A DNA stretch of 64,000 nt, taken from NCBI GenBank assembly GCA_002375695.1, contig DFMO01000011.1, positions 330,028 to 394,027 on the forward strand, given 5' to 3'. This document shows, piece by piece, positions 1-9,025 of this stretch (positions within the stretch are counted from its first letter, which is position 1; every line of letters begins with the position of its first letter). Position numbers and translations under genes: made by a program. Under the pieces are notes generated by a model that saw only the letters and a program-made list of their open reading frames with translations, made no database searches and was not told the origin of the DNA. Origin of the DNA: Flavobacteriaceae bacterium UBA3591. GTDB taxonomy: Bacteria > Bacteroidota > Bacteroidia > Flavobacteriales > Flavobacteriaceae.

Positions 1-562
1 TAAATGGTGTAATTTTTCCTCTGTTTATTTGGCGATTCATTGCAGAATAAGCACCAAGTAAAAGCTGTTGCCCTGTTTGTCCTTTTGCATAAAAAGTACG
101 CGAAACCAACACACCACCAAACGAACGGTTGTCTAACATTCCACCATACTCGCGAGCAAAAGGAACCCCTTGTGCAACACATTGGTCAATAATATTTGCC
201 GAAACCTCAGCAAGGCGATAAACATTCCCTTCGCGCGAACGGTAATCGCCACCTTTTACTGTATCGTAAAATAAACGATAGTTAGAGTCACCATCGCCTT
301 GATAATTTTTTGCTGCGTTTATACCCCCTTGTGCGGCAATAGAGTGCGCACGTCTTGGGGAATCTTGGTAGCAAAATGTTTTAACGTTATAGCCTAATTC
401 GGCAAGCGTAGCCGCTGCACTACCCCCTGCTAGCCCGGTTCCTACAACTATTACATCTATGTTACGTTTATTTGCAGGGTTAACGAGATTTACGTCGTTT
501 TTATGTTTTGTCCACTTATCTGCTAAGGGTCCTTCTGGGATTTTTGAATCTAATATTGACAT
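1..562 (-). CDS. sdhA: Succinate dehydrogenase/fumarate reductase flavoprotein subunit (5' part)
   Basis: This is the N-terminal part of the FAD-binding catalytic subunit that oxidises succinate to fumarate in complex II. Read leftward from the ATG at 562, the protein starts MSILDSKIPEGPLADKW. It shows the dinucleotide-binding glycine motif VVGTGLAGGSAAATLAELG, then SIAAQGGINAAKNY with the flavin-contacting HSIAAQGG segment, and GDYRSREGNVYRLAE. The gene runs off the left edge, so the C-terminal catalytic region is not visible. It lies 17 bp downstream of sdhC on the same strand. sdhB would be expected just outside the window. The family call is secure; completeness cannot be judged. Confidence 0.95.
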   Translation of the reverse strand, partial: MSILDSKIPEGPLADKWTKHKNDVNLVNPANKRNIDVIVVGTGLAGGSAAATLAELGYNVKTFCYQDSPRRAHSIAAQGGINAAKNYQGDGDSNYRLFYDTVKGGDYRSREGNVYRLAEVSANIIDQCVAQGVPFAREYGGMLDNRSFGGVLVSRTFYAKGQTGQQLLLGAYSAMNRQINRGKITPF

Positions 563-579
563 AGCTTTGCGTTTCGTGG

Positions 580-1236
580 TTATTGATTAAAGTGTAAATA
601 AAGCGCAATGAAAACAAATCCTAAAGGAATAAATATTGCGTAAAACTGTGTAAAGCCTCTTAAACCTTTTGAGTACTTGTTATTCCACCCCATACTTTGA
701 AATGACGAAGAAAAGCCATGCCATAAATGAAGCGCAAGTAATACAAAAGACAAGCAGTATAATGCAGTACGAATAGGGCTTTCAAACTTTTGAACCAATT
801 CGCCATAATAACGCGTAGCATCCTCGGGATGACTCTCAACGTATTTATGAACTATTTCTGGAAACCAAAAATCGTAAAAATGAAGACCTAAAAACGCCAA
901 AATTACTGCACCACTAATAATCATATTACGCGATGCCCAAGTTGAGTTTTTGTTTCCTTTAAAAGATTTGTAACTAATTTGTCTTGCACTACGGTTTCGT
1001 ATTTCAAGAACAAGCCCCATTACAAAATGGAAAATCACCCCAAAAATTAAAATGGGCTGGGCAATAAATTGCACAAAAAAGTTATGCCCCATAAAATGAG
1101 ACAAGCTGTTAAAAGTATCTGGGTCAATGACCGCGGTAACGTTAATGGTAAAATGTTGTGCCAAAAACACTACGAGAAATAAGCCCGAAAGCGCCATGGC
1201 TACTTTACGAGCAATTGAAGAGGTTAGTATTGCCAT
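580..1236 (-). CDS. sdhC: Succinate dehydrogenase cytochrome b subunit
   Basis: This is the membrane anchor of complex II, which carries heme b and passes electrons to menaquinone. The protein is about 218 aa with five hydrophobic helices, the single-subunit anchor type usual in Bacteroidota, where sdhD is absent. Histidines lie in the helices (AQHFTINV, FHFVMGL, LHFYDFW, LALHLWHGF) and could be heme ligands. The frame stays open to 1266, but MAILTSSIARKVAMALSG at 1236 is the natural start because it leads straight into the first helix. It is the first gene of a leftward sdhC-sdhA operon with a good promoter just upstream. Confidence 0.95.
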   Translation of the reverse strand: MAILTSSIARKVAMALSGLFLVVFLAQHFTINVTAVIDPDTFNSLSHFMGHNFFVQFIAQPILIFGVIFHFVMGLVLEIRNRSARQISYKSFKGNKNSTWASRNMIISGAVILAFLGLHFYDFWFPEIVHKYVESHPEDATRYYGELVQKFESPIRTALYCLSFVLLALHLWHGFSSSFQSMGWNNKYSKGLRGFTQFYAIFIPLGFVFIALYLHFNQ

Positions 1237-1263
1237 TATGGTTTTATTTCTAGAATAGTGGTA

Positions 1264-1295
1264 CAAAAATACACTTCAAACTGCATGTTGCCAAA
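1264..1295 (-). promoter_or_regulatory. Probable sdhC promoter
   Basis: On the minus strand TTTG (1292-1295), a 20-nt spacer and TATTTTTG (1264-1271) match the Bacteroidota sigma-A form TTTG-N19..21-TAnnTTTG. The element sits about 28 bp upstream of the sdhC ATG at 1236. The match is exact; use as a promoter is inferred. Confidence 0.6.
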
Positions 1296-1342
1296 CAATA
1301 TTTAGTGTTTAAAACCTATTTAGAATGGGTTTAAATACATTT

Positions 1343-4183
1343 CTATTTTACAATCAAATTTGTAGCACTTTCTTTTCCATTTGCCGAAACTACCACCTTA
1401 TATTTCCCGTTGGGAAGATAAAACTCATTATTCTCGGCTCGTTTAACATCTATCTTCGCTTTTTCAAGCATTCGTTTCCCCTTTTCAGAAATGGTTAAAT
1501 TATATGTCAAAACATTTACACCTTTATCTGCTTGTTGCGTTATTTCGTGCACGCTTTTACCGTTTTCGGCAATAATATTTATCGTTGCGGTTCCCGATTG
1601 TGGGGTGTAATACTGAAATTTTACCTCAGGCTCATAAGTTTCGCCCCAAGTATTCCATTTGCTCCCCCAACGCGGTGAATATTTTACCGTATCTATGGGT
1701 GCCAAAACAATTTGAGAAAGGGTTTTATGGTTTAACTTTTGGAGCAGCGCTATATCAGCAATATAAATTGACCTACCGTGCGTACCTAAAACCAAATGTT
1801 TTGCTTTTGGTTGTATTACCAAATCGTGAACTGCCACATTGGGCAGGTCTTTCGAAAAAATTTCCCACGATTCGCCACGATTAAAAGAAACATACGCGCC
1901 ATTGTCTGCTCCAACAAAAAGCAAATCTTCATTTTCAACATCTTCCTTTATTACATTAATAGCTGAAATAGGCAGATTGCCGCTTATATCTTTCCAGGTT
2001 GCACCGTAGTTGTCACTCATAAAAACATAGGGTTTAAAATGGTCCCAACGGTATCCATTTAAAGTAACGTAAACGCGTTCTTTTTTATGTGAAGAGGCAA
2101 TAATTCTACTTACCCAAAGATCTTTTGGTAATGAATGCGAAATATTTGTCCAAGTTCCCCCGCCATCTTTAGAAACGTGAATTAACCCATCATCGCTGCC
2201 AGCATACAATAACCCAAATTGAAAAGGCGATTCGCTAATACTTGTTAATGTGCCATAGGCTACATTACCCGGCTTACCACCTTTGGTTAAATCGGTTGAA
2301 ATAACCGTCCAATCATCTCCTTGATTCATACTGCGCAATAATTTATTACCTCCCAAATAGAGAATATCTTGGTTATGCGGACTTAATAATATAGGCGTTT
2401 GCCAGTTAAAACGGTACGGACTATCACCTAGCTCGTGTTTAGGTTGAATATAAACTGGATCGCCGCCTTTTCTATTTATTCTAAAATAATTCCCAAACTG
2501 AAATCCAGTATACACCAAATTGCTGTTTCTGTTGTCAATTTGCACATGCATTCCGTCGCCACCAATTAAAAACTGGTATGGATATTTTCCGTTTTGTAAC
2601 CAACCAGGACTAGGCTTGTAATCATGGGGTCCTACCCAAACACCATTGTCTTGCAAACCGCCGTAAACATTGTAATTTTCTTCATTATCTACATTTACCG
2701 AATAAAACTGACCCACTGCAGGCGAATTATTTTTAGTCCACGACTTTCCATCGTCATAACTTATATTCACTCCCCCATCATTTCCGTCAATTAAATGACC
2801 CGGCTGCTTTGGGTTTATCCACAATGCGTGATGGTCTACGTGGACGTTTTCGGCACCAATATTTGTAAAGGTCTTTCCGCCATCGGCAGATTTTAAAATG
2901 GGTACTCCGTACACGTAAATTTTATTAGCATCGCTGGGGTCTACATGAATTTTTCCGAAGTAATAACCATACGAGTAATACAAATCGTCTAAAAAACCGT
3001 CGTGAGTTTTACTCCAAGTTTTTCCGCCATCATTGCTTTTGTAAATTTCGGCTCCAATAACCGGGGTATTAAATAGCGCACTATTTGCATCTTCTAAATA
3101 TTTGGCCAAATCTGCTGGTTTTACCGTACCCACATCTACCATTTGCTTAACATTTTCGGCCCGATACTTTTCCTGAAAACCATTCATCTTTAAAAATTGA
3201 TTTAGCTTTTTATCTTCCAAAGCTAAAAATGTGGCAACATTCATAGTTTTAAAGTCATCTTTGGTAAGAATGTCGGTTTCCTCCTTTTTTTGTTCTTTTT
3301 TTCTATGAAATTGATTGTCTACAATTAAATACACCGTAGCATCATCGACCACAGCCGTACCCATACGCCCCATACCTTCGCCAATGGGCAATCCACTATT
3401 TTTTACTGAAATTTTTGACCAACTATCCCCAGCATCGGTACTTTTATAAACTCCACTTCCTTGGCCACTGCCCTTAAAATTCCACGCTTTGCGATCTTTT
3501 TCCCAAGCAGCCGCATACATGGTTTTAAAATTGGAAGGGTTTACCGAAATTTCTATTATTCCAGTTTCGTTATTTATAAAGAGGGTTTTCTTCCACGTTT
3601 TTCCGCCATCGATGGTTTTAAAAACACCGCGTTCATTGTTTGATGAATACAAATGTCCTACCACACCCACAACTACCTCATCTGGATTGTTTGGATTTAT
3701 TAAAATACTACTTATATGGTGACTATCTTTTAAACCAACATTTTGCCAAGTTTCGCCTTTATCGTCACTTTTTAGCAAGCCTATTCCGGCATACGAAGAC
3801 CGTGAAGCATTCACCTCACCGGTGCCAACCCAAATAGTGCCATTTTGCCAATCTACCGCTACACAACCTATGTTTTGAGTGGGGCTATTATCCATTACCG
3901 AGGTAAAAGTTGTACCGTTATTATTTGTATACCAAAGCCCTCCTGTGGCATACCCAACATAAAATTCAATTGGGTTATTTGGGTTTACCGCAAAATCTAC
4001 AACGCGCCCACTCATGATACTCGGGCCAATATTTTTAAAGGGTAAATTTTTAACAATGGAGTTTTCACTTAGTTTCAGTTTTTGAGCTAAATTGTTTTTT
4101 AAAACTTCAGGAGAAGTAGCTGGTTGCTGTGAAAATGCAATAGTTGATAAAAAGCAAAACAGCAAAAGGGATAGTTTATTCAT
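1343..4183 (-). CDS. Secreted sortilin/VPS10-like BNR-repeat beta-propeller protein
   Basis: This is a large exported protein of about 946 aa, with a signal peptide at MNKLSLLLFCFLSTIAFS. The frame is open to 4297, but this start is chosen because it gives a clean signal peptide. The body is built from many BNR/Asp-box repeats of the S-x-D-x-G-x-T-W type, for example KSDDKGETWQ, KTIDGGKTWKK, KSNDGGKTWSK and VSKDGGGTWT, as in sortilin-like propellers. Such proteins are often labelled glycosyl hydrolase, but no catalytic residues could be identified. The C-terminus (LPNGKYKVVVSANGKESAT) resembles a small beta-sandwich. It may bind or process extracellular polymers; the substrate is unknown. It is transcribed alone, divergent from the SDR gene. 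Confidence 0.85.
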   Translation of the reverse strand: MNKLSLLLFCFLSTIAFSQQPATSPEVLKNNLAQKLKLSENSIVKNLPFKNIGPSIMSGRVVDFAVNPNNPIEFYVGYATGGLWYTNNNGTTFTSVMDNSPTQNIGCVAVDWQNGTIWVGTGEVNASRSSYAGIGLLKSDDKGETWQNVGLKDSHHISSILINPNNPDEVVVGVVGHLYSSNNERGVFKTIDGGKTWKKTLFINNETGIIEISVNPSNFKTMYAAAWEKDRKAWNFKGSGQGSGVYKSTDAGDSWSKISVKNSGLPIGEGMGRMGTAVVDDATVYLIVDNQFHRKKEQKKEETDILTKDDFKTMNVATFLALEDKKLNQFLKMNGFQEKYRAENVKQMVDVGTVKPADLAKYLEDANSALFNTPVIGAEIYKSNDGGKTWSKTHDGFLDDLYYSYGYYFGKIHVDPSDANKIYVYGVPILKSADGGKTFTNIGAENVHVDHHALWINPKQPGHLIDGNDGGVNISYDDGKSWTKNNSPAVGQFYSVNVDNEENYNVYGGLQDNGVWVGPHDYKPSPGWLQNGKYPYQFLIGGDGMHVQIDNRNSNLVYTGFQFGNYFRINRKGGDPVYIQPKHELGDSPYRFNWQTPILLSPHNQDILYLGGNKLLRSMNQGDDWTVISTDLTKGGKPGNVAYGTLTSISESPFQFGLLYAGSDDGLIHVSKDGGGTWTNISHSLPKDLWVSRIIASSHKKERVYVTLNGYRWDHFKPYVFMSDNYGATWKDISGNLPISAINVIKEDVENEDLLFVGADNGAYVSFNRGESWEIFSKDLPNVAVHDLVIQPKAKHLVLGTHGRSIYIADIALLQKLNHKTLSQIVLAPIDTVKYSPRWGSKWNTWGETYEPEVKFQYYTPQSGTATINIIAENGKSVHEITQQADKGVNVLTYNLTISEKGKRMLEKAKIDVKRAENNEFYLPNGKYKVVVSANGKESATNLIVK

Positions 4184-4330
4184 CGTAGCGTATTTATAAA
4201 ATATGAAATTAATTAAATGCAATGGAGTAGGCAATAGTTTCAAAATATCATCTAAAAAAATTGAATATTTACTACATTTAAAATCTAATAGACTCAATTT
4301 CTAAAATTCGTTACATACCAAATAACACCA

Positions 4331-5134
4331 ATGAACTTAAATAACAAAACTGTTTTAATTACAGGCGGAGCATCTGGAATAGGAAAAATTATGGCCAGGC
4401 TTATGTTAGAGCGCAACGCCAAAGTGATAATTTGGGATATTGATAAAGAAGGAATAGAGAATACCATTGCATCTTTTACTAATTTAGGTACAATCGTGGG
4501 ATATAAAATAGATATTTCAAAAAACGAAGAAATTGATGCAACTGCTAAAAAAGTAATTAAAGACCACGGCATTATTGATGTACTTATAAATAACGCCGGG
4601 ATTGTAGTTGGAAAGTATTTTCATCAACAATCACCTCACGACATAATTAAAACCACCGAGGTTAACGCAACTGCGCCTATGTTAATTACCGCTGCCTTTT
4701 TAGGTGGAATGCTTCAAAAAAATTCAGGTCATATTTGCAATATAGCTTCATCTGGCGGACTTATTTCTAACCCAAAAATGACAGTGTATGCCGCTAGCAA
4801 GTGGTCGCTCATAGGCTGGTCAGACAGTCTTCGGCTCGAGATGAAACAGTTAAATAAAAATATTAATGTAACTACAATTATGCCCTATTACATTAATACG
4901 GGTATGTTTGACGGTGTAAAATCTAAGATCCCAATTTTAAAACCAGAACCATCGGCGCTTGCCATTGTAAAAGCAATTGAAAAGAATAAAAAAATGGTCA
5001 CAATTCCTGGTTATATTTATAGAGTTACCCGATTAGGGCAAGCAATTATGCCCATTAAAATGTTTGACTGGTTTGCAGGAAAAGTTTTAGGAATTTACAA
5101 AACAATGGAACATTTTAAGGGTCGAAATAGCTAA
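4331..5134 (+). CDS. Short-chain dehydrogenase/reductase
   Basis: This is an NAD(P)-dependent oxidoreductase of the classical SDR family, 267 aa. The cofactor motif TGGASGIG lies at residues 11-18, the structural NNAG motif at 87-90, the catalytic serine in IASSGG near 140, and the YAASK motif with Tyr153 and Lys157. The acidic residue after strand 2 (IIWDID) suggests NAD preference, which is an inference. The C-terminal tail (VTRLGQAIMPIKMFDWFAGKVLGIYKTMEHF) is hydrophobic, like the retinol-dehydrogenase/DHRS group that acts on lipid-like alcohols. The substrate is not deducible. It is divergent from the BNR protein and has no operon partner. Confidence 0.9.
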   Translation: MNLNNKTVLITGGASGIGKIMARLMLERNAKVIIWDIDKEGIENTIASFTNLGTIVGYKIDISKNEEIDATAKKVIKDHGIIDVLINNAGIVVGKYFHQQSPHDIIKTTEVNATAPMLITAAFLGGMLQKNSGHICNIASSGGLISNPKMTVYAASKWSLIGWSDSLRLEMKQLNKNINVTTIMPYYINTGMFDGVKSKIPILKPEPSALAIVKAIEKNKKMVTIPGYIYRVTRLGQAIMPIKMFDWFAGKVLGIYKTMEHFKGRNS

Positions 5135-5220
5135 CTATTTTATTTTAAAAACAAATTACAAACTACTTAGAATTAGCACACTTTTAACCCTTCTAAACCC
5201 GCAGTTAATTTTATAATACA

Positions 5221-5228
5221 TAATTTTG
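5221..5228 (+). promoter_or_regulatory. Possible -7 element upstream of the aminopeptidase
   Basis: TAATTTTG matches the Bacteroidota -7 consensus TAnnTTTG. No TTG was found at the right spacing upstream. It would give a leader of roughly 80 nt before the ATG at 5319, containing the imperfect hairpin at 5258-5293. This is weak evidence. Confidence 0.4.
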
Positions 5229-5318
5229 CAAATTGGCTTATCGCAATAGTCATAATATTAGGTGTTGATACCGTTTATCACATAAAACCTAACATTAATT
5301 ATTATTAAAAATCCACAC

Positions 5319-6611
5319 ATGAAGTACGATCAAATTTCCAACAAACTATTTATTAAAAATCGCAAAAATTTTATGGCTCGAATGAAGCCTAAAAGTGTTG
5401 CCGTTTTTAACAGTAACGATATTTACCCTATAGGCGCAGATAGCACTATGCCGTTTCAGCAGTCGCGCGATTTATTTTACTTATCGGGTGCAGACCAAGA
5501 AGAAACAATTTTAGTACTCTTTCCAGATGCGCCGTACAAAGAACACCGCGAAATGCTTTTTGTACGCGAAACTAATGCACATATTGCCGTTTGGGAAGGT
5601 GAAAAACTTACAAAAGAAAAAGCTACAGAAGTTAGCGGAATAGAATCGGTTCACTGGTTAAAAGATTTCGACAAGATATTTTACGAAGTAATGACTCAAG
5701 CCGAGCGAATTTATTTTAATACAAACGAACACTATCGCCAAAGTGTTGAAACCGAAACGCGCGAAGATCGATTTATTAAAGCTACAAAAGCTAAGTTTCC
5801 AGCACATAGTTGGGAACGCAGTAACCCAATTTTACAATCGTTACGCTCGGTAAAAGACCCTATTGAAATTGAAATTATGCAGCAAGCCTGCAACATTACC
5901 GAAAAAGGGCATCGTCGTGTGTTAGACTTTGTTAAACCTGGCGTTTGGGAATATGAAATTGAAGCCGAATACATGCACGAGTTTTTAAGAAATCGTTCGC
6001 GCGGGTTTGCGTACACCCCAATTATAGGTAGTGGCAACAATGCAAACGTGTTACACTATGTAGAAAACAAAGAACAAGTAAAAGACGGCGATTTAATTTT
6101 AATAGACGTAGGAGCAGAATACGCAAACTATTCAAGCGATATGACGCGTACTATTCCTGTAGGTGGAAGATTTAGCAAGCGCCAACGCGAAGTATACGAA
6201 GCAGTAAAACGCGTTAAAGACGATGCTACAAAAATGCTCGTTCCAGGAACTTATTGGAAAGAATTTCACGAAGAAGTTGGTAAATTAATGACCAAAGAAT
6301 TACTCGATCTAAAACTTTTAGACAAAGCCGATGTAAAAAACGAAGACCCCAATTGGCCTGCGTATAAAAAGTATTTTATGCACGGTACTAGCCACCACAT
6401 TGGTTTAGACACGCACGATTACGGAGTACTGTGGGAAAAGATGACCGAAAATATGGTTTTTACCGTTGAACCTGGTATTTACATTCCTGAAGAAGGTTTC
6501 GGTGTTCGTTTAGAAGATGACGTAGTAATCCAAAAAAGCGGTGAGCCTTTTAACCTAATGCGCAACATACCTATTGAAGTAGAAGAGATTGAGGATATAA
6601 TGAATAAGTAA
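5319..6611 (+). CDS. pepP: Aminopeptidase P family protein (Xaa-Pro aminopeptidase)
   Basis: This metallopeptidase releases the N-terminal residue ahead of proline. The protein is 430 aa, the usual size for bacterial aminopeptidase P, with an N-terminal AMP_N domain (about residues 1-150) and a C-terminal pita-bread M24 domain. Visible metal-ligand segments are LILIDVGAEYANYSSDMTR (two Asp), GTSHHIGLDTHD (His), VFTVEPGIYIP (Glu) and GVRLEDDVV (Glu). All five dinuclear-metal ligands are in place, so the enzyme should be active. It has no signal peptide and is cytoplasmic. It is monocistronic, followed by a strong hairpin. Confidence 0.93.
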   Translation: MKYDQISNKLFIKNRKNFMARMKPKSVAVFNSNDIYPIGADSTMPFQQSRDLFYLSGADQEETILVLFPDAPYKEHREMLFVRETNAHIAVWEGEKLTKEKATEVSGIESVHWLKDFDKIFYEVMTQAERIYFNTNEHYRQSVETETREDRFIKATKAKFPAHSWERSNPILQSLRSVKDPIEIEIMQQACNITEKGHRRVLDFVKPGVWEYEIEAEYMHEFLRNRSRGFAYTPIIGSGNNANVLHYVENKEQVKDGDLILIDVGAEYANYSSDMTRTIPVGGRFSKRQREVYEAVKRVKDDATKMLVPGTYWKEFHEEVGKLMTKELLDLKLLDKADVKNEDPNWPAYKKYFMHGTSHHIGLDTHDYGVLWEKMTENMVFTVEPGIYIPEEGFGVRLEDDVVIQKSGEPFNLMRNIPIEVEEIEDIMNK

Positions 6612-6634
6612 AAAAATAATTAATTGCAAATTTT

Positions 6635-6691
6635 AAACCTAACGAAGGCTATTTTACCGCTTGCGGATAAAAAACCTCGTTAGGTTTTTTT
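6635..6691 (+). terminator. Rho-independent-type terminator after pepP, abutting the next start codon
   Basis: An 11-bp perfect stem, AAACCTAACGA (6635-6645) with TCGTTAGGTTT (6677-6687), is followed by a run of T to 6691. The 31-nt loop contains a small CCGC/GCGG hairpin. The T tract ends only 4 nt before the ATG of the alpha/beta hydrolase at 6696. Confidence 0.75.
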
Positions 6692-6695
6692 AATT

Positions 6696-7466
6696 ATGGT
6701 TTATTTTTACAAACAAATACCTATTAATTACAATTCTTGGGGGGACGGCCCAGCTGTAGTTTTGCTGCATGGATTTTTGGAAAGCTCCACCATGTGGCAA
6801 CCTGTGATTGCACAGCTTTCTAAAAAGAATAAAGTTATAGCAATCGACCTTCCAGGACACGGAAAAAGTGGTACCATTTCCGAAGAACACAGTATGGAAT
6901 TAATGGCAGAAGTTGTAAACGAAATATTACTGCATTTAAATATTTCTTCGGCTACATTAATTGGTCATTCTATGGGCGGTTACGTTGCTTTGGCCTTAAC
7001 CGAAAGATTTTCGGAAAAAGTAAATAAGTTAATTCTGCTCAATTCCAGTCCGTTTCCAGATTCAAAACAGCGACAAGAAAATCGTAATCGCGCTTTAAAG
7101 GTAATCGAGCAAAATAATAAAGCGTTTATAAGTATGGCAATTGGAAACCTTATTATTAATAGTGCTCGCGATAAATTTAAAAACGAAATTGAAAGTTTAA
7201 AAGCCGAAGCCTATACATTTCCTATTAAAGGCATAACCGCTGCAGTTAAAGGAATGCGAGACAGAAAAGACAGAAGTAGTGTATTAAAAAACTATCCCAA
7301 TAAAAAATATGTAATCTTATCAAAAGGGGATGCAATTCTACCTTTTAAAACCACAAAAAATATTTTAGAAAATGACGGTGTTACAGTAAAGACTATCGAG
7401 GGCGGCCATATGAGTTTAATTGAAAATAGCAATAAAGTCTTAGAATTGTTAAACAAATTAATTTAA
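6696..7466 (+). CDS. Alpha/beta fold hydrolase
   Basis: This is a 256-aa serine hydrolase of the alpha/beta fold. The oxyanion-hole motif LLHGF lies at residues 23-27 and the nucleophile elbow GHSMGG at 90-95, with Ser92. A candidate acid is the Asp in KGDAILPF, and the catalytic His is in EGGHMSLIE near the C-terminus. The lid region between them is small. There is no signal peptide, so it is probably cytoplasmic. The family covers esterases, lipases and C-C hydrolases, and the substrate cannot be told. Its ATG is almost inside the T tract of the preceding terminator, so the transcript may be leaderless or depend on read-through. Confidence 0.88.
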   Translation: MVYFYKQIPINYNSWGDGPAVVLLHGFLESSTMWQPVIAQLSKKNKVIAIDLPGHGKSGTISEEHSMELMAEVVNEILLHLNISSATLIGHSMGGYVALALTERFSEKVNKLILLNSSPFPDSKQRQENRNRALKVIEQNNKAFISMAIGNLIINSARDKFKNEIESLKAEAYTFPIKGITAAVKGMRDRKDRSSVLKNYPNKKYVILSKGDAILPFKTTKNILENDGVTVKTIEGGHMSLIENSNKVLELLNKLI

Positions 7467-7469
7467 TTC

Positions 7470-7500
7470 TTGTAATATATTTAAATATATACTACATTTA
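7470..7500 (+). promoter_or_regulatory. Possible promoter for the small protein at 7529
   Basis: TTG (7470-7472), a 20-nt spacer and TACATTTA (7493-7500) approximate the Bacteroidota consensus, with the last base of the -7 box being A instead of G. It lies 28 bp upstream of the ATG at 7529. Confidence 0.4.
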
Positions 7501-7528
7501 TTGCATTAACCCCCAAATTGATTTAACA

Positions 7529-7726
7529 ATGGTAAACATACAACCCCAAACTGTATTTTTGAGTCTCCTTTGTATAGCGTTTGGACACGATTATATTATT
7601 ACCCGTAAAATAAATAAACAAACTTTTCAATACGAATGTACGTGTTGCGGCGCGCAAACTTCAACCAAAAAGAAACAGAAATCGTTGATGCTATTAAACG
7701 TCAAGACCACACCACCTGCTATTTAA
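7529..7726 (+). CDS. Small conserved flavobacterial protein with CxCC motif
   Basis: This is a 65-aa protein with a hydrophobic start (VFLSLLCIAFGHDY), the phrase FGHDYIITRKINK, and a cysteine cluster ECTCCGAQTSTK. Small Bacteroidota proteins of the form LFGHxYxVTKKVxxxVKEYxCxxCGxxxTT look similar. By that resemblance it is probably a real gene with a metal-binding knuckle rather than a chance frame. The Cys spacing here is C-x-C-C. No function is known. It lies alone between the hydrolase and thiL, with a plausible promoter. Confidence 0.65.
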   Translation: MVNIQPQTVFLSLLCIAFGHDYIITRKINKQTFQYECTCCGAQTSTKKKQKSLMLLNVKTTPPAI

Positions 7727-7765
7727 GTTTAAAAACACCACTTTAATAATAGTGAGAGTTTAAAT

Positions 7766-8821
7766 TTACCCTTCTTCGTTTAATGCATTCCAACCGCGTG
7801 CTATCAATGGAATTTTAGCACCTGCACGACTAATTAAATGTACCCCCTCTTTTTTATTGGTAATATGACCAATTACAGATAAGTGGGGATTTCCTTTTAT
7901 TTTAGGATAGTCGTCCATTTTTATTGTGAATAGCAACTCATAATCTTCACCACCGCTTAGGGCAATTGTAGTACTGTCGAGATTAAATTCTTCACAGGTA
8001 GAAATAACTTGAGGATCTAATGGAATTTTATCTTCATAAATATTACAACCAACCTCTGAGTTTTTACAGATATGTAAAATTTCTGAAGACAATCCATCGC
8101 TAATATCTATCATAGATGTTGGTTTAACCTCCAAACTCTTTAACAATTCTGGAATGTCTTTTCTGGCTTCGGGTTTTAGTTGTCTTTCAACTAAATATGA
8201 ATACGGCTCAAGGTCGGGTTGTGAGTTTGGATTAACTTTAAAAACTTCTTTTTCACGTTCCAAAACTTGCAACCCCATATAGGCTGCGCCCAAATCGCCA
8301 GTAACCACTAATAAATCGGTATCCTTTGCTTCACTTCTATAGGTAACATCTTCTTTTGGCGCTGTACCAATGGCGGTGATGCTTATTAATAAACCTTTTG
8401 TTGAAGAAGTTGTATCACCACCAACTACATCTATATTATATATTCCTGCCGCAGTAGTAATTCCGGCGTATAATTCTTCCAAAGCTTCTACAGGAAACCT
8501 GTTAGATGCAGCAATACTCACAGTAATTTGCGTAGGTGTGGCATTCATTGCATACACATCTGAAAGATTAACAATAACTGCCTTATACCCCAAATGTTTT
8601 AATGGCATATAACTTAAATCAAAATGCACACCCTCCAAAAGCAAATCGGTTGTTACAACCAACTGTTGCGCCGAATCGCACGCAATTACTGCAGCGTCAT
8701 CGCCAATTCCTTTTACAGTAGATTTCTGTGTTATTTTAAAATTTTTGGTAAGATGGTCAATAAGTCCAAATTCTCCCAAACTTCCAATACTCGTAGCAGC
8801 GTTATCTTTATTTTCAAACAT
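7766..8821 (-). CDS. thiL: Thiamine-monophosphate kinase
   Basis: This enzyme phosphorylates thiamine monophosphate with ATP to make thiamine diphosphate, the last step of cofactor synthesis. The protein is 351 aa with the AIRS/PurM fold. Motifs seen are GIGDDAAVI near residue 41 (Mg/ATP aspartates), TTDLLLEGVHFDL, NLSDVYAMNATPTQITVS, GGDTTSS, VTGDLGAAYMGLQ, MIDISDGLSSEI and LSGGEDYELLFT. All are diagnostic of ThiL. It is monocistronic and leftward, with a good promoter upstream. No other thi gene or TPP riboswitch was seen nearby. Confidence 0.95.
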   Translation of the reverse strand: MFENKDNAATSIGSLGEFGLIDHLTKNFKITQKSTVKGIGDDAAVIACDSAQQLVVTTDLLLEGVHFDLSYMPLKHLGYKAVIVNLSDVYAMNATPTQITVSIAASNRFPVEALEELYAGITTAAGIYNIDVVGGDTTSSTKGLLISITAIGTAPKEDVTYRSEAKDTDLLVVTGDLGAAYMGLQVLEREKEVFKVNPNSQPDLEPYSYLVERQLKPEARKDIPELLKSLEVKPTSMIDISDGLSSEILHICKNSEVGCNIYEDKIPLDPQVISTCEEFNLDSTTIALSGGEDYELLFTIKMDDYPKIKGNPHLSVIGHITNKKEGVHLISRAGAKIPLIARGWNALNEEG

Positions 8822-8846
8822 GATAGTAGTCTCTCAACATTTTTTG

Positions 8847-8877
8847 CAAAAATACGGTAACCTATAGTTATAACAAA
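8847..8877 (-). promoter_or_regulatory. Probable thiL promoter
   Basis: On the minus strand TTTG (8874-8877), a 19-nt spacer and TATTTTTG (8847-8854) match the TTTG-N19-TAnnTTTG consensus exactly. The -7 box lies 25 bp upstream of the thiL ATG. Confidence 0.65.
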
Positions 8878-8963
8878 GCATATTAATGATTAAGACTTGC
8901 CAAGTTTTGTTTCAATTTTGAATATAAAAACAGCTACATACAATTAATATTTAACGCCTTACG

Positions 8964-8996
8964 TTTGTTATAAAGTTGAAAATATGATTACTTTTA
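8964..8996 (+). promoter_or_regulatory. Probable promoter of the 9026-13787 cluster
   Basis: TTTG (8964-8967), a 21-nt spacer and TACTTTTA (8989-8996) match the Bacteroidota consensus except for the last base of the -7 box. It lies about 30 bp before the ATG at 9026 and would drive the four-gene cluster. Confidence 0.5.
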
Positions 8997-9025
8997 GCCC
9001 CTCTTAAACTTTATGAAACAATCGA

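Noticed and set aside
1585..1884. Plus-strand open frame opposite the BNR protein
   Set aside because: Lies entirely within a well-supported gene on the other strand, and the translation has no domain-like pattern or start signal.
8822..9025. TPP riboswitch near thiL
   Set aside because: No CUGAGA-type or paired TPP aptamer core was found; only a standard promoter is present.
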